A DNA stretch of 64,000 nucleotides. Source: Rhodoplanes sp963712435. Lineage in GTDB: Bacteria > Pseudomonadota > Alphaproteobacteria > Rhizobiales > Xanthobacteraceae. The notes under the pieces are model-generated. The model was not told where the DNA came from. It saw only the letters and a program-made list of their open reading frames with translations, and made no database searches. Below, one piece after another: positions 1-9,411 of the stretch; positions within the stretch are counted from its first letter, which is position 1, and each line of letters begins with the position of its first letter. Where the stretch lies: assembly GCA_963712435.1 (NCBI GenBank), contig CAVQIB010000013.1:372001-436000 (forward strand), read 5' to 3'. The translations under genes were made by a program, and so were the position numbers.

Positions 1-493
1 CGGCGTGCGCTACGGGCTGCGCGTGGCCGGACGCGACATCACCGACATGTACGAGAAGACGCGCGCGGCGGGCTTCGGCCGCGAGGTGCGCCGGCGCATC
101 ATGATCGGCGCCTATGTGCTCTCGGCCGGCTATTACGACGCCTATTATCTGCGGGCGCAGCAGGTGCGCACATTGATCAAGCGCGATTTCGAGGACTGCT
201 TCGCGCGCGGCGTTCACGCCATTCTCACGCCGGCGACGCCCTCGGCGGCCTTCGCCATCGGCGAGAAATCCTCGGGCGATCCGGTCGAGATGTATCTCAA
301 CGACGTCTTCACCGTGACGGTGAACATGGCCGGGCTCCCGGGCATCGCGGTCCCCGGCGGCCTCGATGCGCAGGGCCTGCCGCTCGGCCTGCAGCTCATC
401 GGCCGGCCGTTCGACGAGGAGACGCTGTTCTCGCTCGCCGGCGCGATCGAGGCGCAGGCCGGCCGGTTTGCGCCGGAGCGATGGTGGGCGTGA
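1..493 (+). CDS. gatA: Glu-tRNA(Gln)/Asp-tRNA(Asn) amidotransferase subunit A, C-terminal part
   Basis: C-terminal ~163 residues of an amidase-signature protein; the 5' part, including the Lys-Ser-Ser catalytic triad, lies outside the window. Codons in phase begin at base 2. Seen directly: the late amidase segments ILTPATPSAAFAIGE, NMAGLPGIAVP and GLPLGLQLIGRPFDE, which are typical of the GatA C-terminus. GatA releases ammonia from glutamine for the GatCAB complex, which amidates misacylated Glu-tRNA(Gln) or Asp-tRNA(Asn) in the cytosol. gatB follows about 2.5 kb downstream, which supports GatA over a generic amidase. Its TGA overlaps the start of the next gene (TGATG). Confidence 0.9.
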   Translation, partial: GVRYGLRVAGRDITDMYEKTRAAGFGREVRRRIMIGAYVLSAGYYDAYYLRAQQVRTLIKRDFEDCFARGVHAILTPATPSAAFAIGEKSSGDPVEMYLNDVFTVTVNMAGLPGIAVPGGLDAQGLPLGLQLIGRPFDEETLFSLAGAIEAQAGRFAPERWWA

Positions 494-1281
494 TGGCAAC
501 GGGCGCCGACTGGTCGCGCCGGCGAGCGGTCGAGGTTCACGACGAGACGGCCGGCATGTTCGCCGCCGAATACGGCGGCGACGATGTGTTCGATTCTCCG
601 TTCCGCTACGGCCGGCATCTGATCGATCGGGCCTGGTCGCAATGCGTGGCGGACCTGCCCGAGCACGCGACATGTCTCGACATCGGATGCGGGGTCGGCG
701 TCTACATGGCGCGCCTGCTGGCCGCGGGCTTCCATGTGACCGGCATCGAGCCGAGCGCGGAGATGCGCCGGCTCGCCGCCGACCACGTGCCGGCGGAGCT
801 CGTCTCCGACGGCTCGGTGTTGAACCTCGCGGCGGGCGATGCGTCGCACGATTTCGTCTACGCCATCGAGGTGTTCCGCTATCTCGACGCGGCCGACAAC
901 GACGCCGGCCACCGGGACATCGCGCGCGTGCTCAAGCCGGGCGGAACCTATTTCGGCACCTATGTGAACAAATGGGCGCTGGACGGATTCCGCCAGTTCG
1001 TCCAGCTCGGCGCGATCGCGGCGCGCCTGCGCGGGATCGCGCCGCGCTACCATGTCGAATTCGAAACGCCCGCATCGATCGAAGCGAAGCTGCGCAAGGC
1101 GGGGTTCTCGCAAGTGGTCGTGCGGGGAGCGATGTTCGCGCCGTTGCGGACGCTGCATAAGCTCTCAGGCGGCCTCGCGCGGACGGTCGCGCGGCGGACC
1201 ATGCCGCATGAGCCCATGCTGTCCGGCAGCGAATGGGGCCGGGCGTTCGCGGGCCACCTGATCGCGATCGCGCGGCGCTGA
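493..1281 (+). CDS. class I SAM-dependent methyltransferase
   Basis: About 262 residues. Motif I of the Rossmann methyltransferase fold is clear (CLDIGCGVGVYMARL), followed by the acidic end of strand 2 (VTGIEPSAEM), a post-motif region (DFVYAIEVFRYLD) and VLKPGGTYFGTY. This is the ubiquinone/biotin type (Methyltransf_11/25-like) layout. The start at 493 is chosen because its ATG shares bases with the TGA of gatA, a classic coupled start; an in-frame ATG at 481 would overlap by 13 bases. The substrate cannot be read from the sequence. The gene probably shares the gatA transcript and converges on the deacetylase gene that ends at 1287. Confidence 0.8.
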   Translation: MATGADWSRRRAVEVHDETAGMFAAEYGGDDVFDSPFRYGRHLIDRAWSQCVADLPEHATCLDIGCGVGVYMARLLAAGFHVTGIEPSAEMRRLAADHVPAELVSDGSVLNLAAGDASHDFVYAIEVFRYLDAADNDAGHRDIARVLKPGGTYFGTYVNKWALDGFRQFVQLGAIAARLRGIAPRYHVEFETPASIEAKLRKAGFSQVVVRGAMFAPLRTLHKLSGGLARTVARRTMPHEPMLSGSEWGRAFAGHLIAIARR

Positions 1282-1286
1282 GCCTG

Positions 1287-2225
1287 TCAGCCTGCCGGCG
1301 CGGCCGCAGGCGGCGCTCGCTCGGATCGCGGCGCTGAAGTTCCCTCCTGCGGCGCAGAGGGCAGGGACGTTGCGTACGATCCCATCGGGACGATCTCGAT
1401 GCGGCCGCGGCCCGCCTCCTCGGCGGCGAGCGCGAGGAACCAGGCCAAGGTCGCGAACTGCTCGTCCCGCCGATAATAGAAGTTCGACGGGTGGAACCAG
1501 AGATGGAACACGCCGCCCGTGCTGATCGCGTGGGCGAGCCCCATCGACAGCTTCGCGCGCGTGACCGCCGGCAGCACGAACCGGCGCGCGCCATTGCGGC
1601 CGATCAGGAGCATGGAGCCGGGCAGGTCGATCAGGTCGGCCTGCGCGTGCGGCGCGACGGCGCGCGGCGGGATCGGCAGCATCTTGTCGGCGAGGTTGGC
1701 GGCCTTGGCCGCCCAGCGACCGGCGCGGCGCACCGCGCTGGTCCAGCCGACGTCGCGGCCGCGATAGACGCGCAGCCCGGCTTGCGCCACCGCATCCAGA
1801 TTGCCGATCCGGTTGCGCGGGAAGACGAAGGATTGAAACGGCAGGCCGGCGTTGCGGTGCGTTTCCCTGGCGAACAGAAGATCGTCGGCGGCCTGTGTCG
1901 CGCCGGCGGCGGCCAGGTCGATATGCCGGCCGCCATGGCTGCCGATCTCGTGACCCGCTTTCGCCCGCACGATCTGCTCGATCACGTCCGGGGCGTACCA
2001 GCAATGAACGGGCCCGGGCCGCGGCTTCGCGCTTGCTTCGTCGAGCAGCGCCGCGACCATCGCCCAGGTGGCGGGCACGCCGTGGCGATCGAACAGCTCG
2101 ATGAGCGCCGCGCAGATCGGGCGTTCGGCGGTCTCCGCCATCCGCAGGTCGTCCGGCGTCAGCTGATCCCAGACGCCCCAGGCGAGTTCGAGGTCGATCG
2201 AGATCGTGAGTGCGCCTTTGCTCAA
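1287..2225 (-). CDS. polysaccharide deacetylase (NodB-homology) family protein
   Basis: 312 residues. The N-terminal strand carries the metal/catalytic acid region (LTISIDLELAWG), followed by HEIGSHGGRHIDL (the histidine pair of NodB motif 2) and FVFPRNRIGN (motif 3, Phe-Pro-Arg). Near the C-terminus FHLWFHPSNF supplies a late histidine. The family removes N- or O-acetyl groups from polysaccharides at the cell surface, but no signal peptide or membrane anchor is visible, so the protein may be cytoplasmic or act on a lipid-linked sugar. The gene is convergent with the methyltransferase and stands alone. Substrate unknown. Confidence 0.8.
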   Translation of the reverse strand: MSKGALTISIDLELAWGVWDQLTPDDLRMAETAERPICAALIELFDRHGVPATWAMVAALLDEASAKPRPGPVHCWYAPDVIEQIVRAKAGHEIGSHGGRHIDLAAAGATQAADDLLFARETHRNAGLPFQSFVFPRNRIGNLDAVAQAGLRVYRGRDVGWTSAVRRAGRWAAKAANLADKMLPIPPRAVAPHAQADLIDLPGSMLLIGRNGARRFVLPAVTRAKLSMGLAHAISTGGVFHLWFHPSNFYYRRDEQFATLAWFLALAAEEAGRGRIEIVPMGSYATSLPSAPQEGTSAPRSERAPPAAAPAG

Positions 2226-2417
2226 TTTCGCCTCTCAATTCGAGCACCGGAGCTTATCCGCAAGCGTATTGGGAAACAATCGCGTGAGGTCGCGTTCAGC
2301 ATGGTCGTGCACCCTTGGCGATGATCCGCCGCGGTGTGCGTCCCTGGCGGTGCAGCGCTGCGGTTGATAGCTTCGGGAGCGCGTCAAATCGATGGGACAG
2401 GACAAGGAGTGGCTGCC

Positions 2418-2819
2418 GTGCCCAGAGTCTCAAGTCGGCGCCCGCTGTTCGGCTTCCTGAAGGGCACGGTGCAGCTTGCGCCAGGCACCGATCTTACTGA
2501 TCCCGCCGCACCATATTGGGGGTTGGATTTGCCGTGCTTTAAAGATTCCCTGGCTGATCACGAGCCGCCCCGCGGAATTTCCCTTGCACTTGCGGCGCTG
2601 TGGTGGGCGGCGAAGGGCGACTGGAACAAGGCGCACGCGATCGCGCAGAACGACGACGGCGCCGACGCCGCCTGGGTGCATGCCTATCTGCATCGTCTCG
2701 AAGGCGATCTCGGCAATGCGCGCTACTGGTACGCCCGCGCCGGCCGTTCGCCCGCGGCCGGCAGCCTCGAGACCGAATGGGACGCGATCGTCGCGGCGCT
2801 GCTCGGCAAAGCCGAGTGA
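2418..2819 (+). CDS. conserved hypothetical protein, helical (TPR-like)
   Basis: About 133 residues from the GTG at 2418, chosen because AAGGAG at 2404-2409 gives normal ribosome spacing; the frame stays open further upstream but there looks non-coding. The core (SLADHEPPRGISLALAALWW, GDWNKAHAIAQ, DGADAAWVHAYLHRLEGDL, ARYWYARAGR) is a pair of amphipathic helical hairpins resembling degenerate tetratricopeptides. It resembles small hypothetical proteins common in Rhizobiales, from memory rather than search. No catalytic motif or signal peptide is visible. It sits in the same direction just upstream of gatB, separated by about 145 bases. Function unknown. Confidence 0.7.
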   Translation: MPRVSSRRPLFGFLKGTVQLAPGTDLTDPAAPYWGLDLPCFKDSLADHEPPRGISLALAALWWAAKGDWNKAHAIAQNDDGADAAWVHAYLHRLEGDLGNARYWYARAGRSPAAGSLETEWDAIVAALLGKAE

Positions 2820-2963
2820 ACCGCGGATTCCGCGCCATGCGCGGCGCAAGCCTGCACGCATCGTTCCGACGCGAGGAAGCGGCGGCCGACGCGCCGCCAG
2901 GCTTGACCGCTCCGCCCAAGCCCCATAGCTCTCGATCAGCGACCGCAAATGCCAGGTGCCGTC

Positions 2964-4458
<1,495 letters not shown>

Positions 4459-4719
4459 GAGCGCCTGTGCGCGGGCGCGCAGAGCGCGTCTGCGGAGGCG
4501 ATGCGCTGCTCGCGCGACGCCTCCATCCGAATCGTCGCCAAGCGATTCGCGCGTTTTTTCCTGCGCGAGCGCGCGCGGCGGGCCGTCGCCGGCAGGAATC
4601 CGCAGAAATTTTTTCAAGCGCGGCGGACAGGATCAAACGCGTTCGCCGCGCGCATCGCGGCGCGCAGAAGGATCGTGCGCGCGCTGCCCACAGCGCCGCG
4701 CGGCGCGCCGATGCGTCGC

Positions 4720-4748
4720 AAGAAATGCCCATTTCATCGGCATTTCTT
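4720..4748. other. perfect inverted repeat in the gatB/histone-like gap
   Basis: Ten-base perfect arms (AAGAAATGCC at 4720-4729, GGCATTTCTT at 4739-4748) around a nine-base loop. It lies in the 525-base gap between gatB and the histone-like gene, which otherwise shows no supported gene: it is very rich in GCGC/CGCG, with an AT-richer stretch at 4890-4980. The hairpin could be a weak terminator for gatB or a leader structure for the small gene. There is no long T run. Confidence 0.4.
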
Positions 4749-4983
4749 TGCATGCTGCGCGTCGAGCATAAAGCGCGGATCGATCGGCGATGCGGTCGCG
4801 CGCGGCGGCGATCAAACGCCGTGCGGCGCGCTTGCTGCGACGCGCGCGGCGGTGGGCGCGCCGACGACAAGTCGCGTTGGACTCGCTGATTTTTTTATTG
4901 TGCTGTAGTAATCGAGATGCAGTGACCTGCAATTCGCGTAGGCACTTTTCGATATCGCCATCTATCACGGTCAGGAGGACGGC

Positions 4984-5091
4984 ATGGCGAAAAAAGCAAC
5001 AACGAAGGCGAAGACGAAGCCTGCGGCCAAGAAGACGACTGCGAAGAAGTCGACTGCCGCCAAGCGTAAGACGGCAACTCGCAAGAAATAA
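4984..5091 (+). CDS. histone H1-like Lys/Ala/Thr-rich small basic protein
   Basis: 35 codons (MAKKATTKAKTKPAAKKTT...), made almost only of K, A, T, P, S and R. The ribosome site AGGAGG lies six to eight bases before the ATG. It resembles the C-terminal tails of eukaryotic histone H1 and the short histone-like proteins of Rhizobiales, which bind DNA non-specifically by charge. No folded domain is possible at this length. It has its own promoter-sized upstream gap and a hairpin directly after the stop, so it is probably monocistronic. The role in nucleoid compaction is an inference from composition only. Confidence 0.75.
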   Translation: MAKKATTKAKTKPAAKKTTAKKSTAAKRKTATRKK

Positions 5092-5100
5092 CGCAGCGGC

Positions 5101-5125
5101 GCTTCGGAGCATCAGCCTCCGAAGC
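5101..5125 (+). terminator. hairpin after histone-like gene
   Basis: GCTTCGGAG (5101-5109) pairs perfectly with CTCCGAAGC (5117-5125) across a seven-base loop, nine bases after the stop codon. There is no T run, so it is either a weak terminator or an mRNA-stabilising hairpin. Confidence 0.5.
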
Positions 5126-5694
5126 CTCCGTGAACTTCGTCGATCGACGGGCGGCATCAGGGGATCGCAAACAGCGCCGCCGATGACGCCGACAGAATTC
5201 GACGGAAGACGGCGTCGGCGAGACCGAGGCAACCTTTTCCTGGCGCGAGGCAGACAGCCGGGCGCAGTTTCGGAAAAGCAAGTTTGACGCAGTCCCGCAT
5301 CTTCATCGGCGGTCGCCGTGATGCGGGTCTGCCGCTCGGACCTCTCGCCGACGCCTTCCCTTTCGCCTTGCAGGGCAAGGGCGCGCAGCCAGTTCCACCT
5401 TTCAGCTTTGCAGGCCGCCGCTCCTTTCGGTCGGCCGCGCGCCACCGGCGCTCAACGCCGCCTCTTCCCGGCGGGAGTGGCATCGTCTCGTGCCGCTTGC
5501 CGCAAGTGAAATCTCCGCGTCGCCGCGCCTTGCGCGCCGGGTGAAGGAAGCGTCGGCGAGATGACCGGCGCGGCGCCGCCGGCATGCGGAAGACCGCGCG
5601 CATGAGCGGCGACGAAATACCTGGTCATTCTCGTTCCGGCGCTGTGATATGGGCGAACCGGATCGTCCCGATGTGTCGTCGGGCCCATTCGCGC

Positions 5695-5745
5695 GGCGCG
5701 TCGCTAGCGCCGGGTTGAACGGCGCGTCGTAGCGCCGGGTTGAAC
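5695..5745. repeat. tandem ~26-bp duplication upstream of GST gene
   Basis: GGCGCGTCGCTAGCGCCGGG plus TTGAAC at 5695-5720 is followed at once by a second copy (5721-5745) lacking one C. The copies lie just before the GST gene. The remaining 5126-5694 holds no supported gene; several frames are open only because the DNA is GC-rich. Confidence 0.8.
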
Positions 5746-5770
5746 AAAGCCATTCGCCGGGAGCAAGACC

Positions 5771-6616
5771 ATGGCCCGCGTCACCAAGCCCACGCCGGTG
5801 CGGACGGGACGGTCCGCGCAGCGCGCGTCGCGCAAGCCCGCGCAAAGGCCGGCCGCGCCGTCCGCGAAACGCAAACCCGCCGCAGGAACGCAACGCGCCG
5901 GCCGGTCGGCGCCGCGGCAGCGCCCGATCGAATTGTTCTACTGGCCGACGCCGAACGGCTGGAAGATTTCGATCATGCTCGAGGAATGCCGGCTGCCCTA
6001 CGCGGTGCGTCCGGTCAACATCGCCACGGGCGAGCAGTTCAAGCCGGAGTTCCTCGCGATCGCGCCGAACAACCGCATGCCGGCGATCGTCGACCCGCAG
6101 GGTCCGCGCGGGCGTCCGATCTCGGTGTTCGAGTCCGGCGCGATCCTCCAGTATCTCGGGCGGAAGACCGGAAAATTCTATCCGGCCGACGAGCGCGCCC
6201 GCGTCGAGGTCGAGCAATGGCTGATGTGGCAGATGGGCGGGCTCGGCCCGATGGCCGGCCAGGCCCATCACTTCCGCAATTATGCGCCCGAACAGATCGC
6301 CTATGCGATCGAGCGCTACACCAATGAATGCCATCGGCTCTATGGCGTGATGAACAAGCGGCTTCAAGATCGCGCCTTCCTGGCCGGCAAATACTCGATC
6401 GCCGACATGGCCTGCGTCGGCTGGATCAGCCGCTTCAAGCAGCAGGGCCAGGACCTCGACGAATTCCCGCATCTCAAGCGCTGGTTCGAGGCGGTGATGG
6501 CGCGCCCCGCGGTCAAGCGCGGCATGGGCGTCCGCGTCGAGGCCGCCGCGCAAGTGGACACGAATGACCCGAATGTTCGCGCCATCCTGTTCGCGCAGCG
6601 GGCGCGCCCCGGCTGA
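5771..6616 (+). CDS. glutathione S-transferase family protein with basic N-terminal extension
   Basis: 281 residues. Residues ~1-50 are a low-complexity basic tail (MARVTKPTPVRTGR...) of Arg, Lys, Pro and Ala. A thioredoxin-fold GST N-domain follows (PIELFYWPTPNGWKISIMLE, NNRMPAIVDP, VFESGAILQYL) and then an all-helical C-domain (FLAGKYSIADMACVGWI, with the N-capping SIADM motif). This is the YfcG/Nu-like GST arrangement, which commonly acts as a disulfide reductase or conjugating enzyme in the cytosol. The ATG is preceded by a GGGAGCA ribosome site. The extension is unusual and resembles the nearby histone-like protein in composition. Confidence 0.85.
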   Translation: MARVTKPTPVRTGRSAQRASRKPAQRPAAPSAKRKPAAGTQRAGRSAPRQRPIELFYWPTPNGWKISIMLEECRLPYAVRPVNIATGEQFKPEFLAIAPNNRMPAIVDPQGPRGRPISVFESGAILQYLGRKTGKFYPADERARVEVEQWLMWQMGGLGPMAGQAHHFRNYAPEQIAYAIERYTNECHRLYGVMNKRLQDRAFLAGKYSIADMACVGWISRFKQQGQDLDEFPHLKRWFEAVMARPAVKRGMGVRVEAAAQVDTNDPNVRAILFAQRARPG

Positions 6617-6921
6617 CGACCGGCAAGGCCTCGATCGAACCGCGAGCGGCGCGAGCAAATGCGACCGTGGTTAGCGGGCGCTCAAGCCGCGTGGTTAGCG
6701 CAGCGTCGCCGGATGCGGATAAAGCGGCGAAACGCTTGATCTATCCGCATGCCTATGTGCAGCCAGCCAACGGCGGGTTGCGGCGTTCACGGCTGATTCA
6801 TCGCATGGCTTAAACGCCGATTCAGAACTCCTCCCCGATGATCGCGCTGTCGGCCGCCAGTGGCGACCGAGCAGGGAACGCGGAAAACGGCAGCGACATT
6901 GCGAACCGGGGAGAGGCTGAC

Positions 6922-7194
6922 ATGGCGCGTTTCGAGGGAGCCGCCGGCGAGGCGGGAACGCTTGGTGCGGCGGTCGACGGGGCGGATGTGTTCTTCAAGC
7001 TGGGATTGATGTACGCGACCGGCAGCAGCGTGCCGGCCGACTATGTGTCCGCGCACAAATGGTTCAATCTGGCGGCGCGGGGCGGCTGCAGCGAAGCGAT
7101 CCGCCTGCGCCGCGAGGTGGCCGAGTTGATGTCGGAAGCCGAGATCTCGGCGGCGCAGCGGGCCGCGCGCGACTGGATCGGCGCACCTCGATGA
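6922..7194 (+). CDS. Sel1-repeat family small protein
   Basis: About 90 residues from the ATG at 6922, chosen for the GGGGAGAGG ribosome site just before it; an upstream in-frame ATG at 6838 would add an unlikely Ser/Ala/Asn-rich leader. The core FFKLGLMYATGSSVPADYVSAHKWFNLAARGG is one full Sel1/TPR-like unit, followed by a helix (AIRLRREVAELMSEAEISAAQRAAR). Sel1 repeats mediate protein-protein contacts. No signal peptide is visible. The 305-base gap before it contains only short GTGGTTAGCG repeats. Confidence 0.7.
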   Translation: MARFEGAAGEAGTLGAAVDGADVFFKLGLMYATGSSVPADYVSAHKWFNLAARGGCSEAIRLRREVAELMSEAEISAAQRAARDWIGAPR

Positions 7195-7242
7195 ATCGCA
7201 CAGCGCCGGGACGCTGACGCCTTCGCTCCTCGCCAGCACCGG

Positions 7243-7366
7243 CGCGTGTCCCGCGCGCGACGCAGCGAAGCGGTGCGGCGCAAATGCGGGACCCACCCGC
7301 CCGCAATGACGGGTCCCGGTCCTGCAGCGCGCACGTCGTGCTGCGCTGCGCCCGGGACACGAACGC
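7243..7366. repeat. intergenic palindromic repeat of GTGTCCCG type
   Basis: The stretch begins CGTGTCCCGCGCGCGACGCA and ends in CGCCCGGGACACG, so its outer parts are roughly inverted copies, with a further GGACCCACC/GGGTCCCGGTCC pair inside. This is the architecture of dispersed intergenic elements common in Bradyrhizobium relatives. It fills most of the gap between the Sel1 gene and the secreted-protein gene. Confidence 0.55.
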
Positions 7367-7529
7367 TGCGCCGCGAACTCCCCCTTGGGCCGATGACTAG
7401 CGACCGTTTGGGTGCGCGCCCCGTTTGACGGTCGGACGCCGGAGAGCGAGACAAGGAACGCCGGCCAGTTGCGCCGCCCTTGCGCCGAGCTGAGACATCG
7501 TTGATCCTTTGTTCGAACAGGAGACTCTT

Positions 7530-7820
7530 ATGCTGAAAAAACTCGCGATGGCGCTCGTCGCCGGGGCAATGCTGGCGAGTGGCGTGATTGTCGCGCCCAC
7601 CGAAGCCTCCGCCGCGGACCATCGCTGCTGGCGTTGCCGCACCTCTGGCTGGGCCGGGCGGCACTATTATGTTTATCGCAATTACCTCTGGCCCGCGCCG
7701 TACTACGCGGGCGCGTCGCGCCGCCGGTTTTACGCGAACTATGTCCGCTGGGGCTGGCCGCCACCTTACGTTGGCGGATATCTCGCCGAGATTCGCCCGG
7801 TTCGGGCGTATGGCTGGTGA
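7530..7820 (+). CDS. small secreted protein, Tyr/Trp/Arg-rich
   Basis: 96 residues from the ATG at 7530, after an AACAGGAG ribosome site. Residues 1-29 form a signal peptide (MLKKLAMALVAGAMLASGVI..., cleavage about ASA-ADH). The mature part is rich in Tyr, Trp, Arg and Pro (CWRCRTSGWAG, YYVYRNYLWPAPYY), a composition seen in many small periplasmic proteins of Rhizobiales. CWRC is a CxxC pair, but there is no thioredoxin fold around it. Function unknown. Confidence 0.65.
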   Translation: MLKKLAMALVAGAMLASGVIVAPTEASAADHRCWRCRTSGWAGRHYYVYRNYLWPAPYYAGASRRRFYANYVRWGWPPPYVGGYLAEIRPVRAYGW

Positions 7821-7953
7821 GCGGGCGGCGCGCCGCGGCATGGGAAATGAAGGACCGGAGCAAGGCGAGCCCAGGTGACGGGCGGCGCTCTGCGGCCATG
7901 CCGCGCGCCGCCGACCTTGCCAAAGACGCTTCGCCTCGGCATATCGAAGAGAC

Positions 7954-8046
7954 GGAGCTGTGGCCGAGAGGCTGAAGGCGGCGGTTTGCTAAACCGTTAT
8001 ACGCTCTAAAGGCGTATCGAGGGTTCGAATCCCTCCGGCTCCGCCA
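7954..8046 (+). tRNA. tRNA-Ser (anticodon GCT), CCA encoded
   Basis: Acceptor stem GGAGCTG/CGGCTCC with one G-T pair, discriminator G and encoded CCA at 8044-8046. The anticodon loop reads TTTGCTAA, giving anticodon GCT for AGC/AGU serine codons. There is a long variable arm (TATACGC...GCGTAT), as expected for a class II tRNA, and the T arm GAGGGTTCGAATCCCTC is intact. Length 93. Confidence 0.95.
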
Positions 8047-8134
8047 ATTCTGCGCGACGGTACGGCGCGCTGGGCTATCCGGGCTTATCCGGCGGTGTGA
8101 CGTGTTCGCTGCGTGGCTGCGGCGCCCGATGGAG

Positions 8135-8527
8135 TTATGCCAATTCGATCTGCGCGTGATGGCCCGCGGCTGCGGCCAAACGTTTGTCGCGTGTCAGCAA
8201 AGGTGAGTCGAGCGCCTCGGCCAGCGCGACATAGACGGCGTCATAGGCGGTCAAATTGTTCCGTAACTCCCATATGCGCGGCAGAAGGAAATCGTGCGGA
8301 TAGCGCCGCAGGGACAGGTCCGCCAGGTCAGCGAGCGCCATACGACCGCGCTCGCTATCGATCTCCCCATTCGCGGCATAACGTCGGATCACCTGGGCGA
8401 CTTCGACATCGAGCAAATGAGGTGCGTGGAGTGTTTCGCGAGGCGCGAACAGCCGATCTTCCACGGCATTAGCTGCCGGCGTGCGGAGAAGCACTTCGAG
8501 CAAAGCCGAGGCATCGACGACGATCAC
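8135..8527 (-). CDS. vapC: PIN-domain ribonuclease toxin (VapC type)
   Basis: 130 residues. PIN-domain acidic residues are visible: MIVVDASAL (first Asp), LLDVEVAQ (Glu), TAYDAVYVALAE (Asp) and LLTRDKRLA (final Asp). VapC toxins are Mg-dependent RNases that cut tRNA or rRNA when freed from their antitoxin. Its ATG overlaps the stop of the antitoxin gene upstream (ATGA), so the two are translationally coupled. The pair lies 88 bases downstream of tRNA-Ser, on the opposite strand, which is a common place for acquired modules. Confidence 0.9.
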   Translation of the reverse strand: MIVVDASALLEVLLRTPAANAVEDRLFAPRETLHAPHLLDVEVAQVIRRYAANGEIDSERGRMALADLADLSLRRYPHDFLLPRIWELRNNLTAYDAVYVALAEALDSPLLTRDKRLAAAAGHHAQIELA

Positions 8528-8745
8528 GCGCGATCGCGCTCTGCGCGAACCGCTTCAGCGGGCGCGACGGAAGGGGTTGTTTCAGTGCGGCTGTGCAGAC
8601 GCGTCCGCAATTCGTCAAGCGTCGGCCGTTCCGCCACCTGACGGATCTCGCTGAGCAGATACTCAGACAGCGACATGCCTGCCAACGCCGCACGCGACTT
8701 GAGCCGGCGATGCAGCGCATCCGGGACATTGCGGATTTGGACCAT
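8524..8745 (-). CDS. vapB: ribbon-helix-helix antitoxin (VapB/FitA type)
   Basis: About 73 residues from the ATG at 8745; in-frame ATGs at 8754 and 8784 are possible. The beginning MVQIRNVPDALHRRLKSRAA is the FitA-like RHH DNA-binding strand and helix, and LAGMSLSEYLL is the second helix. The Arg/Glu-rich tail (RLHSRTETTP...RAERDRA) is the likely toxin-binding part. It neutralises the adjacent PIN toxin and probably represses its own promoter, which would lie just upstream in 8746-8800. Confidence 0.85.
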   Translation of the reverse strand: MVQIRNVPDALHRRLKSRAALAGMSLSEYLLSEIRQVAERPTLDELRTRLHSRTETTPSVAPAEAVRAERDRA

Positions 8746-8784
8746 CGTTCCCATGCAAAGAACATAGAAACATGTGCTGCACAT

Positions 8785-9411
8785 GTCAACGCGTCTCAGA
8801 CACCGGCCCGGCGGAGCCGGGCGGGGAACGATCCCTTTTTGTTCTTAGCCTGGGCCGGCCGGAGAAAAAATCGTCCGCGTTGACAGCGGCTTAACTGTCG
8901 GCAGCACCCGACAATGGTTGGGGGCGCGCCACCAGCCCGTCGCGGGGGCGTTTGACGAGAATTGGTCGAAATCGGACCGCCCGCGCGGCCGATTTCGAGC
9001 CCGCCGGGGGCCGACCCCGCCTCCCGCCCGCCGCGCCACACTCACGGACAACTCACAGATAATTGAGTTCAGTAACCTTACTTAACAAACTGAATTAACA
9101 ATGTATTTATTTGCTTTAGCTACGGACTTTGCCCGTTCTTCGTTCGTGCTGTTTGAGCAACACGTGCTGGGATTCAGACCGTTGGACCGGGTCTGAGGTC
9201 GCTTCTTTGTTGCCTGGGGAGGCCCGTGGGTTAATCTTACGGTGCGACTAAGGGGGGCATCCCGGGTCGCCCCGTCTAGAGTTCCGACCGCATCGAGCAA
9301 TCGCAAGTTACGGGAAGGGCACTGGGTGGATCTGGGAATCAGGGGACCTTCCAGGGTGCGTAGCACCCGCCGGAGACGGAACCCTCCCACGGCAAACGAA
9401 TGGAGGTTTCA
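8785..9411 (+). promoter_or_regulatory. long leader/promoter region of the porin gene
   Basis: No supported gene. 8785-9050 is GC-rich. 9055-9125 is strongly AT-rich (TTACTTAACAAACTGAATTA, TGTATTTATTTGC) and is the best promoter candidate. The last 280 bases before the porin start contain several potential hairpins, for example GGGTGC-GTA-GCACCC at 9354-9368, and a GGAGG ribosome site at 9402-9406. A long structured 5' UTR is inferred. Confidence 0.5.

Noticed and set aside
5284..5544. 86-codon frame before the GST gene
   Set aside because: Composition typical of non-coding GC-rich sequence; no ribosome site.
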